Below are positions 1 to 6,451 of a DNA stretch of 8,786 nucleotides, piece by piece. Position 1 is the stretch's first letter; each line of letters opens with the position of its first letter. The notes under the pieces are model-generated. The model did no database searches and was not told the DNA's origin. It worked only from the letters and a program-made list of their open reading frames with translations. Origin of the DNA: Fusobacteriaceae bacterium (GTDB lineage Bacteria; Fusobacteriota; Fusobacteriia; Fusobacteriales; Fusobacteriaceae); contig JAFGUR010000275.1 of the NCBI GenBank assembly GCA_016938425.1, positions 1-8,786 on the forward strand, read 5' to 3'. Both the position numbers and the translations under genes were made by a program.

Positions 1-1504
1 TGAAATTTATAGAGAAAAACCGGAAATCTTAATACTTTCTGTATATATTTGGAATGCAGAGTATGCATACAAATTTATTAAAGAAATAAAAAAAATTTTG
101 CCGAATCTTAAATTAATTTTAGGTGGACCAGAAGTTTCATATAATGCAAGAGACTTAATGGGGAAATATAAAGAGATTGATTATATTATAAGTGGTGAAG
201 GGGAAAAAACAACTTTAGAATTTCTTACTAAAGATATAAAAGATGTTAAAGGAATTTATTATAGAAATAATCAAGAAATTTTATTTAATGGAGAACGAGA
301 ATTAATATGTCAATTAGATGAAATTCCATTTCCTTATGAAGAATCTGAGTTCTATGAAAAAGGTAAAATTTTTTATTATGAAAGTTCAAGAGGTTGTCCT
401 TATAGATGTAGTTACTGTATGTCATCAATTGATAAAACAGTAAGAAACTTTAGTATTGAGAGAGTAAAAGAAGATTTAATGATTTTCCTTGGCAATGGAA
501 TAAAATTAGTTAAATTTATAGATAGAACTTATAATTTAAAAAAATCTAGATATATGGAAATATGGAAATTTTTATTAGAAAATTATAGGGAAGATACAAC
601 TTTTCATTTTGAAATTACAGGAGATTTGTTTGATGAAGAGGTATTAGAGTTTTTAGTTAAGGTTCCTAAAGGGTATTTTCAATTTGAAATAGGAGTACAA
701 ACAATATTTCCAGAAACAATGAAGATCATACATAGAAATAATAACTTAGAAAAATTGGCTAGGAATGTTTTAGCAATTAAAGAAAATATACATCTTCATT
801 TAGACTTAATAGCAGGATTACCTAAAGAAACTTATACTGATTTTAAGAAATCATTTGATTTTGTTTATAAACTTAAGCCAGAAATGATACAATTGGGGTT
901 TTTAAAAATTCTTAAGGGTACTGAAATTTCAAGTCAAATTGATGATTATGAATACAAGTATTTAAGTTATCCTCCATATGAGATTTTATCAAATAAGCAT
1001 ATAAGTTATGAAGAAATTTTAAAGCTAAAAGATGTAGAAGAAGCACTAGATATTTATTATAATTCCGAAAAGTTTATCAAAAGTACAGATTATATAATAA
1101 ATAATTTTTATGAAAGCCCTTTTGAGTTTTTTGAGGAAATTTCATCATATTTGAGGGAAAAGAATTTTTATGGATTAGGTCATAAAGTTAATGTATATTT
1201 TGAAATGTTACATGAATTTTATAAAGTTAAAGATTTTAAAAACATAGATATTTTTTTAGAGTATATAAAATTTGACTATTTATATATGGAAAAACCTAAA
1301 TTTGATTTTTCTTGGTTAAAAAGGGAAAATGATAAAGATAAATATAATGAAATATTAAAAGGCAGAGTTAAATTTAATATTAGAGAGTTGTATAAGGCAA
1401 CAGAATATGAAGTTTTTAATATAGATGTATTTACAGGAGAAAAGAAAAAACAGGAAATATTATTCCATTACAATAAAGAAAAAAGTGTGGAGGTAATAAG
1501 TTGA
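1..1504 (+). CDS. B12-binding radical SAM protein with DUF4080-like C-terminus (5' partial)
   Basis: The reading frame is open from base 2, the first complete codon, so the true start lies upstream of the window. The TTG near 98 is internal, because conserved sequence (EKPEILILSVYIWNAEYA) precedes it. Counting from base 2, the visible order is: the end of a cobalamin-binding Rossmann domain with LGGPEVS at about residues 40-46 and an SGEGE motif shortly after; the radical SAM cluster motif CxxxCxxC (C132, C136, C139; sequence SSRGCPYRCSYC), which should hold the 4Fe-4S cluster that cleaves S-adenosylmethionine; a TIM-barrel region with FEIGVQT and LDLIAGLP; and a C-terminal part resembling DUF4080. 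The family is cytosolic and its substrate is generally unknown. The cobalamin-ligand His region would lie upstream and cannot be checked. The stop overlaps the next start by 4 nt (TTGA), implying translational coupling. The family call is secure, the reaction is unknown. Confidence 0.9.
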   Translation, partial: EIYREKPEILILSVYIWNAEYAYKFIKEIKKILPNLKLILGGPEVSYNARDLMGKYKEIDYIISGEGEKTTLEFLTKDIKDVKGIYYRNNQEILFNGERELICQLDEIPFPYEESEFYEKGKIFYYESSRGCPYRCSYCMSSIDKTVRNFSIERVKEDLMIFLGNGIKLVKFIDRTYNLKKSRYMEIWKFLLENYREDTTFHFEITGDLFDEEVLEFLVKVPKGYFQFEIGVQTIFPETMKIIHRNNNLEKLARNVLAIKENIHLHLDLIAGLPKETYTDFKKSFDFVYKLKPEMIQLGFLKILKGTEISSQIDDYEYKYLSYPPYEILSNKHISYEEILKLKDVEEALDIYYNSEKFIKSTDYIINNFYESPFEFFEEISSYLREKNFYGLGHKVNVYFEMLHEFYKVKDFKNIDIFLEYIKFDYLYMEKPKFDFSWLKRENDKDKYNEILKGRVKFNIRELYKATEYEVFNIDVFTGEKKKQEILFHYNKEKSVEVIS

Positions 1505-2628
1505 TAAAAAAAATTATTATTATGTTTTTTCTTGCTTTAAATTTAATGGCTTATGGGGAATTTGAAGATAGTTTTGGCCCATTATTAAAAGTAGGAATAA
1601 CTAAATTTCAAAATTCAAAAATATATTTGAAAGCATATAATGGAGATTTTATAATTAGTGCAGATAATGAAAATTTCATAGTAAGAGAAGGAGAAATAGC
1701 AATTTTTTATACAAGCAAAGGGAAGTTAGCTTATGGAGATTATGCTTATAATAAAATAAGAATAACAAGACTTTTGCCAAATGTATTATTAGGTTTAAGT
1801 AAAAATAATTCCAGTTTTAGCAAATATAGAGGAGATTTTGAATTAAAAATAGTTAATTCTAAAATAATGCCTATAAATAATATATATGCAGAAGAATATC
1901 TTTATTCAGTTGTTCCTTCAGAAATAGGAAATTCATTTCCAGATGAAGCAATAAAAGCTCAAAGTGTAGCAGCAAGATCTTATCTTTATTACAACTTAGG
2001 AACAAGTAAGTATAGTTATTGTGATTTGTTGGATAATGTAAATTCGCAAATGTACTTAGGATATGACAGAGAAAGTTCCAATATTAATAGATTAGTAAAT
2101 GAAACATTTAATGAAGTACTTGTATATGATGGGAAGCCAATAGAAGCATTATTTCACTCTACAAGTGGAGGGAAAACAGCTTCAAATGAAGACGTTTGGC
2201 CTAGTGGTAAACCTATTCCATATTTAAGAGGGGTAGATGATACAGGTAATGGAACGATTTCTCCAAGAGAAAACTGGGTGTTAGAAGTAACTAAAAGTGA
2301 ACTAAATAATATTGCAGGTTTTATAATTAAAGACATTAATATATTAGAAACTGGAAATGATAGAGTAAAGTATATTGAATTAATAGGAACTAGTAAAAAG
2401 AAAAAATATACAGGAGAAGAGTTGAGAAGAGCTTTAGGTGTAAATAGGTTAAACTCTACAATGTTTACTATAGAGGAAAAAGAGAATTCTTTTATATTTA
2501 CAGGTAGTGGTTTTGGCCATGGGTTAGGAATGCCACAGTATTCAGCTTATACAATGGCAGAATCTGGAAAAAATTATAAAGAGATATTGCTTTATTATTA
2601 TAGTGGAGTAAAATTGATTAAGTACTAA
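1501..2628 (+). CDS. Secreted SpoIID/LytB-domain protein, probable peptidoglycan glycan-strand cleaving enzyme
   Basis: 375 residues from a TTG start that overlaps the preceding stop by 4 nt; GGAGG at 1489-1493 lies 7 nt upstream and supports it. Residues 1-17 form a signal peptide (two Lys, then a hydrophobic IIIMFFLALNLMA core, likely cleaved after Ala17). There is no lipobox Cys, so the product should be periplasmic. The SpoIID domain spans about 125-372: VVPSEIG with Glu141 matching the catalytic Glu of the family, AIKAQSVAARSY at 150-161, HSTSGGKT at 219-226, and GFGHGLGMPQYSA at 337-349. Known SpoIID is a lytic transglycosylase acting on peptide-free glycan during sporulation engulfment. 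This genome type is diderm and not known to sporulate, so a role in wall remodelling or division is inferred. It sits between the radical SAM gene and tilS in one operon. Confidence 0.9.
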   Translation: MIKKIIIMFFLALNLMAYGEFEDSFGPLLKVGITKFQNSKIYLKAYNGDFIISADNENFIVREGEIAIFYTSKGKLAYGDYAYNKIRITRLLPNVLLGLSKNNSSFSKYRGDFELKIVNSKIMPINNIYAEEYLYSVVPSEIGNSFPDEAIKAQSVAARSYLYYNLGTSKYSYCDLLDNVNSQMYLGYDRESSNINRLVNETFNEVLVYDGKPIEALFHSTSGGKTASNEDVWPSGKPIPYLRGVDDTGNGTISPRENWVLEVTKSELNNIAGFIIKDINILETGNDRVKYIELIGTSKKKKYTGEELRRALGVNRLNSTMFTIEEKENSFIFTGSGFGHGLGMPQYSAYTMAESGKNYKEILLYYYSGVKLIKY

Positions 2629-2637
2629 GGAGAAATT

Positions 2638-3942
2638 GTGAAATCTTTTTTTAAATTGATTAAGGAAGAATCATTAATAGAAAAAAATGACAAAATATTA
2701 GTAGGATTTTCTGGTGGCCCTGATTCTGTGGCTTTAGGGAGATTGCTTTTAAAAATTAAAGATGAATATAATCTTTCTTTAGGATTATGCCATATAAATC
2801 ATTTATTAAGAGGTGAAAATTCTGATGGAGATGAACAATTTGTAAAAGAATTTGCAGAAGAATTTAAAATACCTTTTCATATTTTGAGAAAAAACATTGA
2901 AGAATATGGCAACTTTAATAATCAAGGATTAGAAGAAGCAGGAAGAAATGTAAGGTATGAATATTTTGCAGAAATATCAAAAAAGTATGGATATAATAAA
3001 ATAGCATTAGCTCATAACTTAGATGACAATGTTGAAACCTTTATGTTTAGACTAATGAGAGGGACAGGACTTCATGGATTGAAGGGAATACCTTTAAGAA
3101 GAGAAAATATAATAAGGCCATTACTATTAAGTTTTAAAAAGGATATTTTAAATTATTTAGACAGTATAAATCAAAAATATAGAATTGATGAGAGTAATAA
3201 TGAACTGGTTTATTCAAGAAATAAAATAAGATTGGAATTAATTCCTTATATAGAGGAAAAGTTTAATCCTAAGTTTAAAAATAATATAGTTAATTTGATA
3301 GATGAAATTAGTTCTGTTGAAAAAAAAGAATTTGAGAGTAATAGTTTAAAACTTAGCAACATAAAAAAATTGTCGAAGAAAGAAAGAGAAAACCTTATTT
3401 ATAATGAACTTAAAAATTATGATGTAGAAGTTACTAGGAATAAGGTAGAAGAAATAGAGAGTTTAATTTTTAAAGATGGATATAAAGAAATCAATATAGG
3501 GAAAGATTATTTATTTGTTAAAAATTATGAAAAATTATTTGTTAAGAAAAAAGAACTTGAAAAAGTGCAAAAAGATAAAATTCAATTAGATATTCCTTGT
3601 AAAATGAGTTATAATAAATATAAGATTTCTTTAAGTTTTACAGAAAAAATTGAAGAAAAAGAAAATTGTTTTTACTTTGACTATAGTCTAATAAAGGAGA
3701 AGTTATTTGTTAGAACAAAATTAGAGGGAGACAAGTTTATGCCAAAGGGCATGACCGACTATAAAAAATTAAAAAAATTTTTTATAGATGAAAAAATAGA
3801 TAGGGAATTAAGAGATAAAATTCCATTAATTTTTTCTGGAGAAGACTTAATTTTAGTGGGGAATTTAAGAAGAAGTAATCACTATATTCCTAATAAAGAA
3901 AGTCAAAAGATATTGCTACTAAAAATTGAGGAGGGAATTTAA
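2638..3942 (+). CDS. tilS: tRNA(Ile)-lysidine synthetase TilS
   Basis: 434 residues from a GTG start; AAGGAG at 2627-2632 overlaps the preceding stop codon and sits 5 nt upstream. TilS joins lysine to C34 of the CAU-anticodon tRNA-Ile using ATP, switching it to read AUA. This matters in an AT-rich genome where AUA is heavily used. The N-terminal PP-loop ATPase carries SGGPDS at 25-30, followed by CHINHLLRGE at 51-60, AHNLDDNVETFMFR at 125-138 and GLKGIP at 147-152. RNKIRLELIP at 194-203 is typical of the domain end. A linker with coiled-coil character follows, then the C-terminal tRNA-binding TilS_C domain at about 359-432 (GDKFMPKG, KKLKKFF, GNLRRS). Length is normal for the family. The stop TAA is directly followed by the ftsH ATG, so the two are almost certainly cotranscribed and coupled. 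The usual hpt gene found between them in Bacillus is absent. Confidence 0.97.
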   Translation: MKSFFKLIKEESLIEKNDKILVGFSGGPDSVALGRLLLKIKDEYNLSLGLCHINHLLRGENSDGDEQFVKEFAEEFKIPFHILRKNIEEYGNFNNQGLEEAGRNVRYEYFAEISKKYGYNKIALAHNLDDNVETFMFRLMRGTGLHGLKGIPLRRENIIRPLLLSFKKDILNYLDSINQKYRIDESNNELVYSRNKIRLELIPYIEEKFNPKFKNNIVNLIDEISSVEKKEFESNSLKLSNIKKLSKKERENLIYNELKNYDVEVTRNKVEEIESLIFKDGYKEINIGKDYLFVKNYEKLFVKKKELEKVQKDKIQLDIPCKMSYNKYKISLSFTEKIEEKENCFYFDYSLIKEKLFVRTKLEGDKFMPKGMTDYKKLKKFFIDEKIDRELRDKIPLIFSGEDLILVGNLRRSNHYIPNKESQKILLLKIEEGI

Positions 3943-6072
3943 ATGAACGATAATAAAGACTTAAAAGAAGAAGAAAAATTAAAAGAAGAATCTGAAAATA
4001 AAATTGATTCAAACAATGAAGAATTACCAAAAGAAGAAGACAAAAAAGAACCTGAAAAAACTGAAAAAGAAGAACCTAAACTAGACAAAAAGAAAGAAGT
4101 AAAAAAAGTTTTATTTATACCAGAAGATGATAATGATGAAGACGAAGATTTTGACCCTAAGAAGAATAAACCTAAAAATAAAATTACAATAAATTTCAAA
4201 AGTATAGTTTTTTTAATACTTATTATTGCAATTGTAATGAGTATGCCAAAATTATTTGATGCAAAAACAACAAAAGAATATGAAGAAGTTACTTATTCTA
4301 ACTTTTTAAAACTTGTTCAATCAGAAAAAATACTTAAAATAGAAGAAAAAGAAGAATATGTATATGGAACAAATAAAGAAACAAATCAAAATATAAAAGC
4401 AAAAATGATAACAAATAGAATTTATGAAGATAAAAATATAATGGATTCAGTAGGAAAGTACAGTATTGATGTAAAATCTTCAGAAGGGCCTAAAAGATCT
4501 TATTTAGTAAATATAATTGTTTACTGGTTACCTTTGATAATTATTGGAATTGTTTGGTTTTACTTGATTATGAGAATGAATAAAGGTTCTGGTGGAGGTG
4601 GAGGCCCTCAAATTTTTAATATGGGAAAATCTAGAACTAAAGATGGTGTTGACCAAAAACAAAAAGTTACATTTAATGATGTGGCAGGAGCAGATGAAGC
4701 TAAAGCTGAACTAATCGAAATAGTTGAATTTTTAAAAGATTCTAGAAAGTTTCAAGAAATTGGAGCAAGAATTCCTAAAGGTGTATTGTTAAAAGGAGAA
4801 CCTGGAACTGGGAAAACATTAATAGCTAAAGCAGTAGCAGGAGAAGCAGGAGTTCCTTTCTTTAGTATATCAGGGTCAGAATTCGTTGAGATGTTCGTTG
4901 GGGTTGGAGCTTCAAGAGTAAGAGATTTATTTTCAAAAGCTAGAAAAGCAGCACCTTGTATTGTATTTATCGATGAAATAGATGCAGTTGGAAGAAAAAG
5001 AGGAAGTGGACAAGGCGGAGGAAATGATGAAAGAGAACAAACTTTAAACCAACTTCTTGTAGAAATGGATGGATTTGGAAACGATGAAACTATTATTGTT
5101 ATAGCAGCGACAAACAGAGATGAAATTTTAGATAGAGCATTAACAAGACCAGGAAGATTTGATAGACAAGTTTATGTTGAGCCACCAGATATAAAAGGAA
5201 GAGAAGCAATATTAAAAGTTCATGCAAAGGGTAAAAAACTTAGTGAAGATGTAGATTTAACAAGAATTGCTAGAAAAACAGCTGGTTTTGTTGGAGCTGA
5301 CTTAGCTAATATGTTAAATGAAGCTGCAATATTGGCCGCAAGAGCAGGAAGAAAAATAATAACAATGGATGATATAGAAGAAGCTTCAGAAAAAGTAGCA
5401 TATGGACCAGCAAAAAAATCTAAAGTGATGACAGATAAAGAAAAGAGATTAACAGCTTATCATGAAGGTGGACATGCTCTTGTAAATGTTATATTAGACA
5501 ATACGGTTCCAGCATACAAAGTTACAATTATACCTCGTGGAGGAGCTGGAGGTTATTTAATGCAAATACCAACAGAAGAAAAATCTTATATGACGAAAAG
5601 TGAATATTTAGCTGATATAAGAGTTGCGTATGGTGGAAGAGTTGCAGAAGAAATTATTTTGAATGAAATTTCATCAGGAGCATCAAGTGATATAAGAATG
5701 GCAACATCTACAGCATTATTAATGGTAACTAAATTAGGAATGGGAAATGTAGGGACTGTTTTATATGATGCAACTCAATCTGGAGATTACTATAGAAATC
5801 AAACGTTCTATAGCCAAGATACTGGGAAAGAAATTGATGATGAAGTTAGAAGAATATTAAGTGAAGCATACGAAGATACAAGAAAGATTTTAACAGAAAA
5901 TATTGATAAATTACATATCGTTGCTCAAGCCTTATTAGAAAAAGAAACTATTACAGGAGACGAACTTAATGAGTTAGTTTTTGGGAAAAAAGAAGAAATA
6001 AAAATAGTTTCTGAAGAATCTGTTGAAGAATCTAAAATTGATTTAAATAAAACTAGTATTCTTGATAAATAA
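3943..6072 (+). CDS. ftsH: ATP-dependent zinc metalloprotease FtsH with long charged N-terminal extension
   Basis: 709 residues; the ATG abuts the tilS stop and GAGGAGGG at 3928-3935 lies 7 nt upstream. FtsH is a hexameric inner-membrane protease that extracts and degrades misfolded or regulated membrane and cytosolic proteins. Order: a charged cytosolic tail 1-80; membrane segment about 84-101; periplasmic domain about 102-185; second membrane segment about 188-210; Gly-rich linker 215-221. The AAA+ module has Walker A GEPGTGKT 285-292, pore MFVG 317-320, Walker B VFIDEID 341-347, and the second region of homology ending RPGRFDR with arginine fingers R402 and R405. The peptidase has zinc motif HEGGH 507-511 (usual form HEAGH, an allowed HExxH variant) and third ligand Asp583. 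The extension makes it longer than typical 610-680-residue homologs. All catalytic residues are intact. It is the last gene of the operon, before the terminator at 6092. Confidence 0.97.
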   Translation: MNDNKDLKEEEKLKEESENKIDSNNEELPKEEDKKEPEKTEKEEPKLDKKKEVKKVLFIPEDDNDEDEDFDPKKNKPKNKITINFKSIVFLILIIAIVMSMPKLFDAKTTKEYEEVTYSNFLKLVQSEKILKIEEKEEYVYGTNKETNQNIKAKMITNRIYEDKNIMDSVGKYSIDVKSSEGPKRSYLVNIIVYWLPLIIIGIVWFYLIMRMNKGSGGGGGPQIFNMGKSRTKDGVDQKQKVTFNDVAGADEAKAELIEIVEFLKDSRKFQEIGARIPKGVLLKGEPGTGKTLIAKAVAGEAGVPFFSISGSEFVEMFVGVGASRVRDLFSKARKAAPCIVFIDEIDAVGRKRGSGQGGGNDEREQTLNQLLVEMDGFGNDETIIVIAATNRDEILDRALTRPGRFDRQVYVEPPDIKGREAILKVHAKGKKLSEDVDLTRIARKTAGFVGADLANMLNEAAILAARAGRKIITMDDIEEASEKVAYGPAKKSKVMTDKEKRLTAYHEGGHALVNVILDNTVPAYKVTIIPRGGAGGYLMQIPTEEKSYMTKSEYLADIRVAYGGRVAEEIILNEISSGASSDIRMATSTALLMVTKLGMGNVGTVLYDATQSGDYYRNQTFYSQDTGKEIDDEVRRILSEAYEDTRKILTENIDKLHIVAQALLEKETITGDELNELVFGKKEEIKIVSEESVEESKIDLNKTSILDK

Positions 6073-6091
6073 TAGATAGATATTTAATTTT

Positions 6092-6116
6092 AGAGGCAAT
6101 TTAATTTGCCTCTTTT
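6092..6116 (+). terminator. Intrinsic terminator of the radical SAM-ftsH operon
   Basis: An 8-bp perfect stem (AGAGGCAA 6092-6099, TTGCCTCT 6106-6113) with a 6-nt loop is followed by TTTT. It lies 20 nt after the ftsH stop, where an operon terminator is expected. The T-tract is short, so termination may be incomplete. Confidence 0.8.
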
Positions 6117-6119
6117 AAT

Positions 6120-6148
6120 TTGCAAATCTTTATTATTTATGATAAAAT
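6120..6148 (+). promoter_or_regulatory. Sigma70-type promoter, probably ancestral promoter of the HAD gene
   Basis: TTGCAA at 6120-6125 and TAAAAT at 6143-6148 are separated by exactly 17 nt. The predicted start is near 6155. Without the inserted element at 6170-6424, this would give a leader of only about 40 nt to the HAD start codon. The same TGATAAAAT core occurs in the rpsO promoter, which supports it as a local consensus. Start sites are inferred, not measured. Confidence 0.55.
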
Positions 6149-6157
6149 TTTTCTGAT

Positions 6158-6169
6158 TAATAAGGATTT
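6158..6169 (+). repeat. Left 12-bp direct repeat flanking the element (putative target-site duplication)
   Basis: TAATAAGGATTT here is identical to 6425-6436. It directly abuts the left terminal inverted repeat of the element. A perfect 12-bp repeat placed exactly at both ends fits a target-site duplication made by transposition. Confidence 0.7.
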
Positions 6170-6270
6170 TAGCTAGTTACAAAACTAAAAAAATATATGT
6201 ACACAATTAAAAATAATACAAATTTTATTTTTATTGGTTTTAATGAGACTTAGGCTTTTAAGCTTGTAGT

Positions 6271-6360
6271 CGAATTATGGAGTGGCAAGAACAGGGTCCT
6301 TGCCGTGGGTTCGGGCTTCGCCTCGATTCCCCCTCTTTTTCTCCACTGAAGGTGGGGGGA
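6271..6360. other. GC-rich structured core, candidate non-coding RNA
   Basis: About 52 of 90 bases are G or C, in a region otherwise strongly AT. By eye it folds on the plus strand as a series: GGCAAG 6284-6289 with CTTGCC 6299-6304; GGG-TCG-GGC with GCC-CGA-CCC within 6307-6331; and CCAC 6343-6346 with GTGG 6352-6355. TCCCCC 6328-6333 can alternatively pair with GGGGGA 6355-6360. In AT-rich genomes such GC islands often mark structured RNAs. The strand and whether it is expressed cannot be told from sequence. It is not a tRNA or rRNA, and I do not recognise a known riboswitch. Confidence 0.4.
6307..6340 (+). terminator. Terminator-like hairpin inside the element
   Basis: A stem of three 3-bp GC-rich blocks (GGG:CCC, TCG:CGA, GGC:GCC) interrupted by small bulges, with a TTC loop, spans 6307-6331 and is followed by CCTCTTTTT. 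It resembles an intrinsic terminator for plus-strand transcripts from the 6120-6148 promoter. The bulges and the two C's before the T-tract make this uncertain. Confidence 0.35.
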
Positions 6361-6389
6361 TTACATAAAAAACGTAGTTTTTTATGTAA
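6361..6389. repeat. Perfect 13-bp inverted repeat with 3-nt loop
   Basis: TTACATAAAAAAC (6361-6373) is the exact reverse complement of 6377-6389, with GTA as the loop. It lies in the right part of the inserted element. It could be a subterminal palindrome used in transposition, or a hairpin of a transcript. As a terminator it is weak, since no T-tract follows on the plus strand. Confidence 0.75.
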
Positions 6390-6424
6390 GTAAAATAAAG
6401 GGGTTGGAGTTTTACAACGAGCTA

Positions 6425-6436
6425 TAATAAGGATTT
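6425..6436 (+). repeat. Right 12-bp direct repeat flanking the element
   Basis: This TAATAAGGATTT matches 6158-6169 exactly and directly follows the right inverted repeat. It lies in the leader of the HAD gene, only 15 nt before its start codon. Confidence 0.7.
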
Positions 6437-6451
6437 AAATAGGGAGGAATA

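Larger units (their letters stand above)
6170..6424. mobile_element. 255-bp MITE-like non-autonomous element with terminal inverted repeats
   Basis: The left end TAGCTAGTTACAAAACT (6170-6186) matches the reverse complement of the right end (6408-6424) at 14 of 17 positions, and 12-bp perfect direct repeats flank both. No open reading frame of useful length is present, so it would need a transposase in trans. Direct repeats near 12 bp occur in some insertion-sequence families such as IS4/IS231, but I cannot assign a family. The left third is AT-rich, the centre (6271-6360) is about 58% GC, and the right part carries a perfect 13-bp hairpin. It sits between a promoter and the HAD gene. It could alternatively be a dispersed structured-RNA repeat whose ends match by chance, though the coincidence of both repeat types makes insertion the better reading. 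Confidence 0.65.

Noticed and set aside
98..100. TTG as start of the radical SAM protein
   Set aside because: The same frame is open to the window edge and upstream residues match the cobalamin-binding domain, so the gene is truncated by the window rather than starting here.
2154..2336. Minus-strand open frame of 60 codons within the SpoIID gene
   Set aside because: It lies wholly inside a well-supported gene in the opposite strand, has no recognisable domain and no convincing ribosome site.
3939..4199. Minus-strand Ser-rich open frame opposite the start of ftsH
   Set aside because: The Ser/Phe/Leu-rich composition is simply the antisense of the Lys/Glu-rich FtsH tail, not an independent gene.
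6210..6226. 17-bp identity AAAATAATACAAATTTT shared with 8663-8679
   Set aside because: The sequence is almost pure A/T, so in intergenic AT-rich DNA a chance match is plausible, and the flanks do not extend the similarity.
6305..6334. GGGTTCG...CGATTCC resembling a tRNA T-arm
   Set aside because: The two motifs are separated by a hairpin and do not form a 7-nt T-loop; no acceptor, D or anticodon arms are found around it.
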